Counted from the first letter of the stretch, positions 8,521 to 17,425 are shown. The stretch is 64,000 bases of DNA from Edaphobacter sp. 4G125 (GCF_014274685.1 NZ_CP060393.1:2291501-2355500); one strand, 5' to 3'. Numbers and translations: made by a program. The notes: generated by a model from the sequence alone, not told the origin.

Positions 8521-10395
8521 TCAGAGCGCGCGGAGCACGACGACGGTTTCATCGTCGAAATGCTCGGTGCCTGACTGGAAGGTTCCGACTGCATCGAGAA
8601 TTGCATCGGCTGCCGAGGCCGCCGTGGGCTGTCGTAGAGTCTTGAGAACCTTGGTCAGCCGCTCGGTGCCGAACATCTCGCCTTTGGCATTCTCGGCATC
8701 GGGAATGCCGTCGGAGAAGAAGACCATCAGATCACCGGGGCGAGTGGAGATGGTGAACTCTTCGTATTCGACGTCCGGAAAGAGGCCGAGTGGAAAACCC
8801 TCAGCCTTGATGGTCTTTACGTCGACGGTCGTTCGCGAACTGCTGGAGGACAGCGAGACGAATAACGGCTGAACCGACCCTGCGTTAGCAATCTGAATCG
8901 TCTGGTTCGAGTCGTCCCAGATGGCGATCAGCATGGTGACGTACTGCGAATCCATGCGGCGCTCCTGTAACTGCTCGTTGAGCGCAGCCAGCAGCGCTGC
9001 GGGAGACAGATGTTGTGTCGCCAGAGAGCGCAAGATTCCGCTGACCAGGGCAGCGTAGAGAGCCGCTGGGGCTGCCTTTCCACTGACATCACCAATCGCC
9101 ACGGCGACACGACCGGGGCCGTAGTCGAGAAAGTCGTAGACATCGCCGCCGATGGAGCGCGCGGCGAAGAACTGGGCGGCGAACTCCGCATGCTCGAGCT
9201 TGGGCGGTTGTGGAGGCATCAGGCGCAGCTGGACCTGACGGGCCATCTCGAGATCGCGCTCCATGCGTTGTTCTTCCTCGTGGATGCGTTGATAGAGCCT
9301 CGCGTTCGCAATAGAGATGGCAACCTGCGCAGCGAGCGTGGAGAGCGTCCGCTGATGGTCTTCGTTGTAGTAGTTAATTCGGGTGTGCTCGAGGTCGATC
9401 ACCCCGATGACCTTGCCCTTGTAGATCAGTGGGACGGCAAGTTCAGAGCGTGTCTCCGGATTTACGGCAACATAACGGGCGTCCTTGCGGGCGTCGGATG
9501 CGAGGACAGGCTCGCGGAGCTGCGCGGCTGAACCGATAATGCCCTCACCAAGAGCGACGCTGCGTTCGCGGGTAATGCGTTCTCCATAGCGGGAGCTGAA
9601 GCGGTGTTGAAACTGCTGCGTGCGTTCACTCCACAGCAGAATGGTAAACATTTGATAGTCGATGACACGTTTAAGTAGTTGCCCGATGCGTTCGAGCAGG
9701 TCATCGACATCGAGAATGCTGGTGATCTCGCGCGAGATATCGTTGAGCACAGTCAGCGTCTGAGCTTGCCGGGAGACTCGGGTGTAGAGTCGCGCGTTTT
9801 CGACTGCGACGGCCATGCGAGAAGCGACCATCTCAAGCAGTCGCTGATGCTCGGTGGTAAAGAAACCGACTGCCTCAGACTCGAGATCGAGGACACCAAT
9901 GACGCGGTTTTTGACGATGAGCGGGACGGCCATCTCCGAGCGAACGTTCGGATTGGCGTTGATGTAATGCTCTTCCTTTGAAACATCATCAACCCGCAAG
10001 GTTCTGCGCTGAAGAGCCGCTTGACCGACGATGCCACGGCCCATTTTCAGGCGGGTACGCTCGACATCCGGTGTATGGCCGATCTGAAAGCGCATCCAGA
10101 GTTCCTGCGTGCGATCGTTGATGAGCAGGATGGCGAAAATTCGATAGTCGATGACGGCGCGGACGAGGTCGGCGACACGATGCATCAAGGTGTTGAGGTC
10201 GAGCGTTGTATTAAGGGCATCGGCGAGGGAGTAGAGGAACTCGACCTGATGCACCGGGTCCACCCGGATATTTGCCGGCTGCGAGGTTTCAACGGCGCTG
10301 GGCCGGTAATCACCCTCGAAGCTGTGTTCGGGTGTGACCTCCGGCGATGGCGCGCCGGGGGAGGTTCCGCGCCGTTCTTTGTTGGCCGTAGACAT
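8521..10395 (-). CDS. GAF-GAF-PP2C (RsbU/SpoIIE-type) sensor phosphatase
   Basis: A 624-residue cytoplasmic regulator. After a disordered N-terminus of about 50 residues come two GAF domains (about 65-205 and 230-375). They share the motif GRGIVGQAA / GEGIIGSAA and the block EMAVPLIVKNRVIGVLDLE / ELAVPLIYKGKVIGVIDLE, so they look like an internal duplication. A coiled linker (EEEQRMERDLEMARQVQLRLMP) leads to a C-terminal PP2C domain with SIGGDVYDFLDYG and IGDVSGKAAPAALYAALV, the metal-binding aspartates. Such proteins dephosphorylate STAS anti-anti-sigma proteins. A STAS/anti-sigma pair is at 50.7-51.7 kb and is a possible partner (inference). It lies 85 bases downstream of deoC on the same strand. 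Confidence 0.9.
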   Translation of the reverse strand: MSTANKERRGTSPGAPSPEVTPEHSFEGDYRPSAVETSQPANIRVDPVHQVEFLYSLADALNTTLDLNTLMHRVADLVRAVIDYRIFAILLINDRTQELWMRFQIGHTPDVERTRLKMGRGIVGQAALQRRTLRVDDVSKEEHYINANPNVRSEMAVPLIVKNRVIGVLDLESEAVGFFTTEHQRLLEMVASRMAVAVENARLYTRVSRQAQTLTVLNDISREITSILDVDDLLERIGQLLKRVIDYQMFTILLWSERTQQFQHRFSSRYGERITRERSVALGEGIIGSAAQLREPVLASDARKDARYVAVNPETRSELAVPLIYKGKVIGVIDLEHTRINYYNEDHQRTLSTLAAQVAISIANARLYQRIHEEEQRMERDLEMARQVQLRLMPPQPPKLEHAEFAAQFFAARSIGGDVYDFLDYGPGRVAVAIGDVSGKAAPAALYAALVSGILRSLATQHLSPAALLAALNEQLQERRMDSQYVTMLIAIWDDSNQTIQIANAGSVQPLFVSLSSSSSRTTVDVKTIKAEGFPLGLFPDVEYEEFTISTRPGDLMVFFSDGIPDAENAKGEMFGTERLTKVLKTLRQPTAASAADAILDAVGTFQSGTEHFDDETVVVLRAL

Positions 10396-10480
10396 AGGAA
10401 GAGCCGATGATACTACTGATGAGGTTGTACAGACTGCTGTTTGCTCACATAGATGCAGGCACTTTAGTCAATGTGTCGAA

Positions 10481-11254
10481 TTAGTAACCGTTGTTGGATA
10501 CCGGCCCTGATTCGCTTCCTGCAAGCTCATTGACGATTTTGACGCTGGCACTGGCCCCAATTCGAGAGGCACCGGCGTGCAGCATGGCTGAGGTGTCGGC
10601 GAGCGAGCGGATGCCGCCCGAAGCCTTGACTCCGGCGCGGGAGCCGGCGACTCCGCGAAGAAGACCGATATCGTCGACGGTAGCTCCTCCGGTGGAGAAC
10701 CCGGTTGAGGTTTTTAGGAAGTCGGCTCCGGCAGAGAGCGCAAGCTCAGCGGCCCGAAGCTTTTCTTCGAAGGTAAGAAGACAGGTCTCCAGGATGACCT
10801 TTACGATGGCCCCGGCGCCGTGGGCGAGCTCTACGACGCCACGGATATCCTGCTTGACGGCTTCATAATCTGCTGCCGCTGCGCTCTTGAACAATCCGAT
10901 ATTGAGGACCATATCGACGTCGTGGGCCCCATGCTTCAGTACGCGGGCAGTCTCATCACGCTTGGAGGCAGAGAGTGTGGCTCCAAGAGGGAAGCCGATG
11001 ACGACTCCTACAGGGATGCCGGTCCCCTTGAGGGCGTCGGCTGCGAGCTGAACCCAGGTCGGGTTGACCATGGCACAGGCAAAGCGATGTTCAGCGGCTT
11101 CATGGCAGAGCTGAAGGACCTGGTTGCGGGTCGCATCCGGTTTGAGCAGAGTGTGGTCTAGAACAGCAGCCAGATTCTGGGGAGAGGAGAGGGCCTGGTT
11201 TGCAAATGTTTTGGAATCATAAAGATATGTTTCGTGGTGCGACAGGCTGCTCAT
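10481..11254 (-). CDS. deoC: Deoxyribose-phosphate aldolase
   Basis: Cleaves 2-deoxyribose-5-phosphate to glyceraldehyde-3-phosphate and acetaldehyde in deoxynucleoside breakdown. It shows [11 protein letters not shown], the VDMVLNIG strand, the second lysine region [11 protein letters not shown], and the Schiff-base lysine in [12 protein letters not shown]. Length is 257 residues from the ATG at 11254, which has a perfect AAGGAG six bases upstream. Longer upstream starts would translate the leader repeat and are rejected. The 250-base leader carries a hairpin, a GAATACTTTGC box and a G-run (see separate entries). The PP2C gene follows on the same strand. Confidence 0.95.
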   Translation of the reverse strand: MSSLSHHETYLYDSKTFANQALSSPQNLAAVLDHTLLKPDATRNQVLQLCHEAAEHRFACAMVNPTWVQLAADALKGTGIPVGVVIGFPLGATLSASKRDETARVLKHGAHDVDMVLNIGLFKSAAAADYEAVKQDIRGVVELAHGAGAIVKVILETCLLTFEEKLRAAELALSAGADFLKTSTGFSTGGATVDDIGLLRGVAGSRAGVKASGGIRSLADTSAMLHAGASRIGASASVKIVNELAGSESGPVSNNGY

Positions 11255-11333
11255 GGTTCTCCTTTGGACGCCGTTTGCGATGCGGTCTGTTTCTATCACA
11301 CGGGGATTATCTCTGGCATCCACAGGGTCGGGT

Positions 11334-11368
11334 CCCCCTCCCGTCATTTTGGTGCAAAGTATTCAAAA
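11334..11368 (-). repeat. GAATACTTTGC box with G-run, copy A (deoC leader)
   Basis: On the minus strand this reads TTTTGAATACTTTGCACC followed by GGGAGGGGG. The same combination lies immediately upstream of the TPR gene (19981-20017) and of holB (41186-41226), each time in the gene's own orientation. A second partial box (CAATACTTTAGC) lies about 70 bases further upstream in this leader. Role unknown. Confidence 0.75.
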
Positions 11369-11460
11369 GAGATACTTTAGTTGGGTACTTCAAGAGAATG
11401 ACTCGGGAAGCGCTAGATTTGTTAGCTAAAGTATTGAAAATAAATTCTCTAGACATACAA

Positions 11461-11516
11461 AAGCAGAGCCCTGGAGATGGCTCCAGGGCTTCTCCACTTC
11501 TGCTTCAATTATACCA
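11461..11516 (-). promoter_or_regulatory. Extended -10 promoter followed at once by terminator-like hairpin
   Basis: On the minus strand TGGTATAAT (TATAAT at 11513-11508 with the extended TG) is followed, starting within about eight bases, by a two-part hairpin. Its outer arms are AGCAG/CTGCT and its inner stem is a perfect 10 bp (AGCCCTGGAG against CTCCAGGGCT) with a 4-base loop, ending in TTTT at 11460-11457. A transcript would therefore enter a terminator structure almost at its 5' end. This suggests either a tiny structured RNA or an attenuator for deoC. Structure seen in the sequence; function inferred. Confidence 0.55.
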
Positions 11517-11670
11517 AGCCTGTTGCAATTGATCTGCATTGTCAAACTGCTTGTTTTCAAATACTTACGCGATTTATCGCTTGACAGCCCGGAGCCGGCG
11601 CATTTGAAGTAACTGAATCGTTTCCAGAACTTTATTGTTAGAGGTTCGTCGAACGGTGTTCCGTCATCTG

Positions 11671-12708
11671 ATGGCTATGGAGATGAAGACAAAAGTACAG
11701 CTGTCGGTGTTGGATCAGTCGCCGGTGGCTGAGGGGAGCACTTCGGCGCAGGCCTTGCAAAACTCGATTGAGCTGGCTCGGCAGGTGGATGGGTTAGGTT
11801 TTCGACGCTTCTGGATGTCGGAGCACCATGCAATGGACCTGCTGGCATGCACAGCTCCTGAGATCATGTTGGCAAGGATTGGGGCGGAGACGAAGAGGAT
11901 TCGAATTGGGGCGGGTGGGATTATGTTGCCGCACTATACGGCCCTGAAGGTGGCAGAGGTCTTTCGTACGCTTTATGGGCTGTATCCGGGCAGGGTAGAT
12001 CTTGGGATCGGACGTGCGCCGGGTGGTGGGCCGATGGAGTCGCTGGCGCTGCGTCGAACCAGAAAGACGGCGATGGAGGATGACTTTCCTGAACAGGTGA
12101 CGGAGTTGCTGGCGTTTTTGGAGGAGGATTTTCCTACGGCACATCCCTTCAGTAAGGTGAAGGCGATGCCCGCGCCAGTGATGGCTGGACAGTACGCGGG
12201 GCCAGCAGTGTGGATGCTGGGCTCGAGCATGTGGAGTTCGGCTGCGGCAGTGGAGTTTGGATTGCCGTACTCGTTTGCCCACTTCTTCAGTCCGGTGAAG
12301 ACACGGGACGCCATCGAGACCTATCTGCGGAATTTCAGGACAGGGATTCGATTGGAGAAGCCCGAAGCGACGGTGGCAGTCGGCGTGGTGTGCGCCGAGA
12401 CTCAGGAGGAGGCGGAGTTTCTGGCATCGAGCGTGAAGCTGTTACAGCAGAGGATTCGTCTGGGGGAACGCAAACCAGTGGCAGCGCCGGAGGAGGCGAT
12501 TCGCGAACTGGAGATGCGGGGAGTGGTCCCGCTGGAAGAGGGAGAGTGGCCAAGGTATTTCGTGGGGACGCCGTCGGTTGTGCGGGGAAAGCTGGAGCAG
12601 ATGGCCGGTGAGTTGGGGATTCATGAGGTGATCGTGAATACGATCGTCTGGGACCACCAGAAGCGGTTGAAGAGTTATGAGCTGCTGGCAAGGGAGTTTG
12701 GGATGTGA
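11671..12708 (+). CDS. LLM-class flavin-dependent oxidoreductase (luciferase-like)
   Basis: A TIM-barrel FMN-dependent monooxygenase of the bacterial luciferase superfamily, MsnO8-like subgroup. Characteristic blocks are LSVLDQSPVAEG at the start, RFWMSEHHAMDLLACTAPE, RIRIGAGGIMLPHYTALKVAE and LYPGRVDLGIGRAPGGGP. Length is about 345 residues. Several ATG codons crowd the start (11671, 11677, 11683) without a clear Shine-Dalgarno sequence, so the first is used. The substrate is unknown. It converges on hpt with a dispersed hairpin repeat between them. Confidence 0.88.
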   Translation: MAMEMKTKVQLSVLDQSPVAEGSTSAQALQNSIELARQVDGLGFRRFWMSEHHAMDLLACTAPEIMLARIGAETKRIRIGAGGIMLPHYTALKVAEVFRTLYGLYPGRVDLGIGRAPGGGPMESLALRRTRKTAMEDDFPEQVTELLAFLEEDFPTAHPFSKVKAMPAPVMAGQYAGPAVWMLGSSMWSSAAAVEFGLPYSFAHFFSPVKTRDAIETYLRNFRTGIRLEKPEATVAVGVVCAETQEEAEFLASSVKLLQQRIRLGERKPVAAPEEAIRELEMRGVVPLEEGEWPRYFVGTPSVVRGKLEQMAGELGIHEVIVNTIVWDHQKRLKSYELLAREFGM

Positions 12709-12723
12709 TGGAGCTCTTGTGAT

Positions 12724-12773
12724 AACCGCAGATCCTTCGACTCCGCGCTAACGCGCTTTGCTCAGGATGACAC
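12724..12773 (+). repeat. ATCCTTCGACT hairpin repeat, copy 1
   Basis: Frame AACCGCAGATCCTTCGACT ... TTTGCTCAGGATGACAC. The ends ATCCT and AGGAT can pair, and the centre forms its own tip, GCGC with GCGC around TAAC. It lies between the convergent oxidoreductase and hpt genes. Other copies are at 14373, 27960 and 41476. Confidence 0.8.
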
Positions 12774-12836
12774 TCTGGAAGGCTTTCGTAAGCTCGAAGT
12801 AAAACTCTGAGTATACGAAGCCTTCCCGGTGAAGAA

Positions 12837-13412
12837 TCAGTGCGCGGCGTCTTCGGGGAAGAGGCGAATGTCTTCGACTCCGCGATAGCGTTCGGCGTAG
12901 TCCATTCCATAGCCGATGACGAAGCGGTTGGGAATCTTGAAGGCAACGTAGTCGGCTTCAATGGGGACGAGGCGGCGTTCGGGCTTGTCGAGGCAGGTGG
13001 CGATTTTGAGCGAGGCTGGTTTGTGCTGCAGCATCAGGCCGCGAAGGTAGTTGAGGGTGAGTCCGGTATCGAGGATGTCCTCGACGAGGATGACGTGACG
13101 GCCTTCGATGGGGTTGTCGATGTCTTTGATGAGCTTGACGGCACCGGAGGAGACACGGGCACGGCCGTAGCTGGAGACGGCGACGAAGTCGAAGGTGTTG
13201 TCGACCTTGATGGCGCGGGCGAGGTCGGACAGGAAGATGGCCGCTCCTTTGAGGACGCCGATGAGAACGATGGATTGGCCTTCGTATTCGGCTGAGATCT
13301 GGGCACCAATCTCGCGAGTGCGCTGGGCAATCTGCTCTTTGGAGATGAGGATGTCCATGGTTTCAGGGGCCGGGAAGAATGCAGTGGGGGCAGGGGCAGA
13401 ACTGGTGGGCAT
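12837..13412 (-). CDS. hpt: Hypoxanthine phosphoribosyltransferase
   Basis: Salvages hypoxanthine and guanine to IMP and GMP using PRPP. The PRPP-binding motif VILVEDILDTGLTL and the N-terminal VLIGVLKGAAIFLSDLAR are clear. DYVAFKIPNRFVIGYGMDYAERYR matches the purine-binding C-terminal part. Starting at 13412 it has 191 residues with a Pro/Ala-rich leader; the internal ATG at 13358 (DILISKEQIAQR) would give 173 residues, closer to the usual size. No strong Shine-Dalgarno sequence decides between them. Divergent from lgt. Confidence 0.93.
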   Translation of the reverse strand: MPTSSAPAPTAFFPAPETMDILISKEQIAQRTREIGAQISAEYEGQSIVLIGVLKGAAIFLSDLARAIKVDNTFDFVAVSSYGRARVSSGAVKLIKDIDNPIEGRHVILVEDILDTGLTLNYLRGLMLQHKPASLKIATCLDKPERRLVPIEADYVAFKIPNRFVIGYGMDYAERYRGVEDIRLFPEDAAH

Positions 13413-13503
13413 AGGGCTAAGTTAACGCGAAGATGGGCTGGAGGCCAAGTTTTTCTCTCAGGAAGCCAGTTCGGAGCAGTCGGACGATACACTGGAGAGG
13501 ACT

Positions 13504-14352
13504 ATGTTTCCTTACATTGATATCGGCCCGTTGCACCTGGGCACGTTTGGGTTAATGCTTTGGCTGGCTGCTGTTGTCGCAACGGTGGTGTTGCATAAGA
13601 ACTTCGTCCGAAACGGCGTGAACGCGGACGCTCTGAATGTTGTGGCTTTTGTGGTGATTACAGGGGTCATTGGGGCGAAGCTCTGGCATGAGTTCCAGGA
13701 TGTGACGACACTGCGGATGTCGTTGGCCCGTATGGGGGCTCCAGGGTGGAAGCATCCGTTGGATGTCGTGATGGAGTTCCTGCACTGGTTTCAGGCAGGA
13801 TTCGCCTGGTTTGGCGGAATGGTGGCCGGCATTCTGATGCTGATGTGGATGGGGCGCACAGCACAGTTCCGTGCGACTGGAGAAAAGATTGGCGCCCTGC
13901 GCATGCTGGACCTTGCGGCTCCGGCGGCGGCGGTGGGTTATGGAGTAGGCAGAATTGGTTGTCTGCTTTCAGGCGACGGCGACTACGGCATCAAGACGAC
14001 CCTACCGTGGGGCGTTCATATGAGGCCGGATGCGCTGGTTCCAACAGCGGACCTGGTGCAGCCGACTCCAGTGTATGAGCTGCTGTATTCTCTGGTGCTG
14101 GCGTGGTGGTTGTGGAAGAGGGCCAAGAGCAAGCCTCCGGTCAGTGTGATTACGGGTGAGTACCTGGTGCTGAGCGGAATTGGTCGGTTCCTGGTGGAGT
14201 TTGTACGGATCAACCCGAGGTTGTACTGGGGAATGAGCAACGCGCAGGTGGCGGCGATCGGTTCGATTCTGGCAGGCCTGGTGCTGGTTGCGGTGGCGAA
14301 GACGAAGAATGTGCAGTGGGAGCCTGAATTGGCCAGCGATTCGCAGGGGTAG
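13504..14352 (+). CDS. lgt: Prolipoprotein diacylglyceryl transferase
   Basis: Integral inner-membrane enzyme that transfers diacylglycerol from phosphatidylglycerol to the lipobox cysteine of prolipoproteins. It has several hydrophobic segments, the N-terminal PLHLGTFGLMLWLAA, a GLY-rich helix (GFAWFGGMVAGIL), and the signature region GYGVGRIGCLLSGDGDYG, a variant of the classical GRIGNFxNGE motif. The final part (GIGRFLVEFVRINPR) carries the conserved arginine-rich segment. 282 residues. lspA, the next enzyme in lipoprotein maturation, is in the same window at 30.9 kb but unlinked. Confidence 0.9.
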   Translation: MFPYIDIGPLHLGTFGLMLWLAAVVATVVLHKNFVRNGVNADALNVVAFVVITGVIGAKLWHEFQDVTTLRMSLARMGAPGWKHPLDVVMEFLHWFQAGFAWFGGMVAGILMLMWMGRTAQFRATGEKIGALRMLDLAAPAAAVGYGVGRIGCLLSGDGDYGIKTTLPWGVHMRPDALVPTADLVQPTPVYELLYSLVLAWWLWKRAKSKPPVSVITGEYLVLSGIGRFLVEFVRINPRLYWGMSNAQVAAIGSILAGLVLVAVAKTKNVQWEPELASDSQG

Positions 14353-14372
14353 GCCGGTTTGGGTATCAGTCC

Positions 14373-14419
14373 AACCGCAGATCCTTCGACTCGCACTTCG
14401 TGCTCGCTCAGGATGACAC
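14373..14419 (+). repeat. ATCCTTCGACT hairpin repeat, copy 2
   Basis: Same outer frame as copy 1 (AACCGCAGATCCTTCGACT and GCTCAGGATGACAC), but the tip is GCAC-TTC-GTGC. It lies between lgt and the convergent aquaporin gene, directly before a terminator. Confidence 0.8.
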
Positions 14420-14437
14420 TTTCGTGGGGAGAAGTAG

Positions 14438-14470
14438 AAAGGCCCGGACAGGTTGAGTGTCCGGGCCTTT
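14438..14470. terminator. Bidirectional terminator between lgt and aqpZ
   Basis: A perfect 13-bp stem: AAAGGCCCGGACA at 14438-14450, a 7-base loop, then TGTCCGGGCCTTT at 14458-14470. It has A-rich and T-rich ends on the two sides and lies between two converging genes. Confidence 0.9.
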
Positions 14471-14483
14471 CTGTGTGAAGCAA

Positions 14484-15209
14484 TTAGCGGGAGAGCTCTT
14501 CGCGAACCGGTGGCTGAGGTGCAGAGAAGAACAGATTGGAGATGAGGCCGCCGATGATGGCTCCCAAAATAGGAGCTACCCAGAAGAGCCAAAGTTGTGA
14601 GATGGCCCATCCGCCAACGAAGAGCGCGGGACCAGTGGAGCGAGCCGGGTTAACTGAAGTGTTGGTGACAGGAATGCTGATGAGGTGAATCAGCGTAAGA
14701 CAGAGTCCGATGGCGATGGGAGCGAACCCCTTGGGAGCACGCTCATCGGTTGAACCCAGAATGACGAGCAGGAAGAAGGCGGTCAGGACGACTTCGGCTA
14801 CGAAACATGCAACGAGCGAGTAGCCACCGGGAGAGTGGGCACCATAGCCGTTGGAGGCGAATCCACCGGCGAGAGAGAACTCAGGACGCCCGCTGGCGAT
14901 CAGTAAAAGTACGCCCGAGGCGACGATGGCTCCGACGACCTGAGCGATGACGTAGGCCAGAAGCTCAGAGGCTGGAAAGCGTTTGCCGACGACGAGGCCG
15001 ACAGAGACGGCAGGGTTCAGATGGCAGCCAGAGATATGGCCGATGGCATAGGCCATGGTGAGCACGGTAAGTCCAAAGGCAAGGGCGACACCGGCGAAGC
15101 CTATGCCTAGCTGAGGGAATGCAGCGGCGAGAACGGCGCTGCCGCAGCCTCCAAAGACCAGCCAGAAAGTGCCAAAGAACTCGGCGGTTGCACGTTTGAA
15201 CAATGGCAT
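14484..15209 (-). CDS. aqpZ: Aquaporin Z-like water channel
   Basis: A 241-residue MIP-family channel. It shows both half-helix signatures, [11 protein letters not shown] and [12 protein letters not shown], and six hydrophobic segments beginning with [22 protein letters not shown]. The second NPA followed by RSTGPA and the overall sequence fit the water-selective AqpZ group rather than GlpF. I chose the ATG at 15209 ([12 protein letters not shown]); an upstream start would add a polar tail. It acts in the inner membrane. A strong terminator lies 14 bases after its stop. Confidence 0.92.
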   Translation of the reverse strand: MPLFKRATAEFFGTFWLVFGGCGSAVLAAAFPQLGIGFAGVALAFGLTVLTMAYAIGHISGCHLNPAVSVGLVVGKRFPASELLAYVIAQVVGAIVASGVLLLIASGRPEFSLAGGFASNGYGAHSPGGYSLVACFVAEVVLTAFFLLVILGSTDERAPKGFAPIAIGLCLTLIHLISIPVTNTSVNPARSTGPALFVGGWAISQLWLFWVAPILGAIIGGLISNLFFSAPQPPVREELSR

Positions 15210-15355
15210 AGCAGATTGACTCTCTTTCCCTGAATTTTGTGATTCGCACAACAAGGGACCCGTGATGCTGTCTTATCTAAGACGAGAGGATGCTAACACT
15301 TCCGGGCTTCAATCCAGAGAAACTTTGTAGAGGAAAAAATAAATAGAGAGAGTAT

Positions 15356-16150
15356 CTAGAGGCGGCGCAGGTAAGCTTTTGCTTCTTCGAGTTGAGGGAA
15401 GAGGCGCTCTTCTGCCTGGAACTCGCGCGAATGAACACAGCGACGTCCTGCCTTGACCCGGACGGGATGCTTGAGGTGCAACATCTCGTGATACAGGAGG
15501 TACTCAATGGCAAAGCGTGGAGTGTTTGGCCGATCGAAGATACGGCTCACGACGATGGTGTTGTGTGCGGCGTCGTAGTGGCCGAGCATGCGACGAGCGT
15601 GATGCGCGCTCCATGTAAGGGTAGGCTTGCCGAGAAGCCCGTGGAAGAAACGAGCGTTGAGCGAGTCGAAGACCTCGTTGAGGTCGAAGTGATGGCCAAC
15701 AGGAGTAAGGATGCGTTTGCGTCCGCGGGTCTGACGAATGTGTTCAGCCTGTCGCGAGACTGTCTCGGAAGAGACGTGGCGGCGGTAGCGATCTGCATGC
15801 AGAGGAGCGATGGGTTTGCGATAGAGCTTCGCGAGGAGAATGTGCGCGATAGAGTGATGAATGGTCGCTGGAGCATGCTCGAGCAGATCGGAGAGACGGA
15901 CGTAAAGAAGGCCTTCGCGAAGGCGGATCGTCGTGTTCAGCGAGGTGAACCGGCGGAAACGAATGTCGAAGGGGGGAATAGGAGCGCGAGGGCGAAGCTC
16001 GCGGTATTCTTCCTGAAAGATGGCGGTAAGGTTTTGTGGAGCAGTTACAGTAGCACGCGATTTCTTTGTCGCAGGTTTTTCTACAGCCGCCTCGGACAAT
16101 CCATCGAAGAGCGATGGGGCGTCCTGAAAGAGATGCAGAAACTTGCGCAA
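15356..16150 (-). CDS. SprT-like zinc metalloprotease domain protein
   Basis: The C-terminal half carries a SprT/zincin-like domain: a loop region with LNARFFHGLLGKPTLTWS, then the zinc motif HEMLHLKHP near residues 221-229 (HExxH) and a final EFQAEERLF. The N-terminal half is Arg-rich and not recognisable. The frame stays open far upstream, but that part lies inside the Gfo/Idh gene on the same strand and in another frame. No ATG or GTG occurs between that gene and the domain; TTG at 16150 is the first ordinary start and is a guess. A perfect hairpin at 16192-16217 lies just upstream. Function may be protein or DNA-crosslink proteolysis as in SprT relatives (family inference). Confidence 0.7.
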   Translation of the reverse strand: MRKFLHLFQDAPSLFDGLSEAAVEKPATKKSRATVTAPQNLTAIFQEEYRELRPRAPIPPFDIRFRRFTSLNTTIRLREGLLYVRLSDLLEHAPATIHHSIAHILLAKLYRKPIAPLHADRYRRHVSSETVSRQAEHIRQTRGRKRILTPVGHHFDLNEVFDSLNARFFHGLLGKPTLTWSAHHARRMLGHYDAAHNTIVVSRIFDRPNTPRFAIEYLLYHEMLHLKHPVRVKAGRRCVHSREFQAEERLFPQLEEAKAYLRRL

Positions 16151-16191
16151 AGCAGAGCCGGGATGATTCGAAGTGCTCAGAAGAAGGATTT

Positions 16192-16217
16192 CCTTATCGG
16201 GGAGGCCCCCGATAAGG
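16192..16217. repeat. Perfect inverted repeat upstream of the SprT-like gene
   Basis: CCTTATCGGGG at 16192-16202 pairs with CCCCGATAAGG at 16207-16217 across a 4-base loop. On the plus strand it is followed by GATTTTATT. It sits between the stop of the Gfo/Idh gene and the presumed SprT start, so it may be a terminator or a translation-control hairpin. Confidence 0.7.
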
Positions 16218-16262
16218 ATTTTATTCGAGGATATGTTGTGAAGCGATAAAGTCTGGCCGTTA

Positions 16263-17354
16263 CTACTTGTTTGATTCCTGTTCCTGGTAGGCCTGACGTT
16301 CTGCTTCTGTGAGGAGAAGAGGGAGTACTTTCCCTTGTTTCCCCGAGGCGAAGGAGGTTTCGAGGAGAGCCATGACGGCAATTGCCGATTCTGGTGAGAC
16401 GGGTAGGGGGCCATGGCCGAGGATCGCGTCCCGCATGCGGATGTAATAGCCAATCTGATCGGCATGGGGAACGGGGATTTCGGTGCGCTGACCGGTGGCG
16501 CCGTCGAAGAGAATTCCTGGATCGGGATCGTCACCGAAGCCCCTGGTTCCGGGAACAATGCCTTCGACAAGCTGTTTCTCTTGTACGTCTGTCCCATACT
16601 TTGCCCAGGTCGCCTGCGTGCCATGGATAAGGGTCCGAACTACACCACCTGAAGAAAGCAGAGTGGCGTTCAGGACGACACGCATGTCGGGATATAGAAG
16701 TTGGACGTGTGCCCAATCGTCAGTCTTTCCTCCTGGCCGCAGGGTAGCGAAGCTCGCGAGGACCGAGTCGGGCAGGCCGAAGAGGTGGAGTGTGAGATCG
16801 ATGAGGTGAGGGCCGAGGTCGAACCAGAGTCCTGCACCGGGGCCAGGATCTTCGCGCCATCGTTGCCGAACGAGCGGTCGGAAACGGTCCATATGAGCTT
16901 CAAAGTGGACAACTTTGCCGAGTGCTCCAGAGGCGAGAATGGATTTTGCGGCGAGAATATCACTCTCCCATCGCCGATTCTGAAAGACGGAGAGAAGGCG
17001 GTTGTGTTCTTTGGCTAGGGCAACAAGCTGACGGGCTTCGGCGAGATCAAGAGTAAAAGGCTTGTCGACGACGACGTGCTTGCCTGCTTTGATTGCTGCG
17101 GCAGCAAGAGGGAGATGACTTTCATTCGGAGTCGCAATGACGATGAGATCCAGTTCGGGATGAGTCGCGGTCTCCATTGCGGAACATACGGTGACACCTG
17201 GGATATCGGCGAGGACGCGCTCCGGTTTACTGGATCCCACGACAGTGAGATGGAAACCCGAGACGGCGCGAATGAGCGGCGCATGGAAGGTTTTGCCGGC
17301 ATATCCATAACCGATGAGGCCGACACGAATGGGAGAAGAAGAAGGAGTCGTCAT
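16263..17354 (-). CDS. Gfo/Idh/MocA-family NAD(P)-dependent oxidoreductase
   Basis: A 363-residue oxidoreductase of the glucose-fructose oxidoreductase superfamily, closest in pattern to the YdgJ/YhhX group. The N-terminal Rossmann fold has VGLIGYGYAGKTFHAPLI. The EKP-like motif is VVVDKPFTLDLAEA, and the C-terminal domain has the GLWFDLGPHLIDLTLHLFG signature with the catalytic-type histidine. The substrate is probably a sugar or inositol derivative. The ATG at 17354 gives TTPSSSPIRVGLIG; a longer start at 17414 is less likely. It is followed by the SprT-like gene on the same strand. Confidence 0.9.
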   Translation of the reverse strand: MTTPSSSPIRVGLIGYGYAGKTFHAPLIRAVSGFHLTVVGSSKPERVLADIPGVTVCSAMETATHPELDLIVIATPNESHLPLAAAAIKAGKHVVVDKPFTLDLAEARQLVALAKEHNRLLSVFQNRRWESDILAAKSILASGALGKVVHFEAHMDRFRPLVRQRWREDPGPGAGLWFDLGPHLIDLTLHLFGLPDSVLASFATLRPGGKTDDWAHVQLLYPDMRVVLNATLLSSGGVVRTLIHGTQATWAKYGTDVQEKQLVEGIVPGTRGFGDDPDPGILFDGATGQRTEIPVPHADQIGYYIRMRDAILGHGPLPVSPESAIAVMALLETSFASGKQGKVLPLLLTEAERQAYQEQESNK

Positions 17355-17425
17355 GAGGTTTATCTGCTTCTCCAGAGTAGAGGATGTAACGCTGGAGTCA
17401 AAGCAGATCAACAACGATCATCGGA

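Larger units (their letters stand above)
11255..11670. other. Intergenic region with divergent promoters and deoC leader
   Basis: 416 bases without a gene between deoC (minus) and the flavin-dependent oxidoreductase (plus). Reading on the minus strand towards deoC it holds an extended -10 promoter, a strong hairpin with a T-run, two AATACTTT boxes and a G-run. The side facing the oxidoreductase has a TTGACA near 11583 but no convincing -10 box at the right distance. Confidence 0.6.

Noticed and set aside
15392..16249. Long plus-strand open frame (285 codons) opposite the SprT-like gene
   Set aside because: It is the complement of the metalloprotease frame, with no recognisable domain. The HExxH protein on the other strand explains the region.
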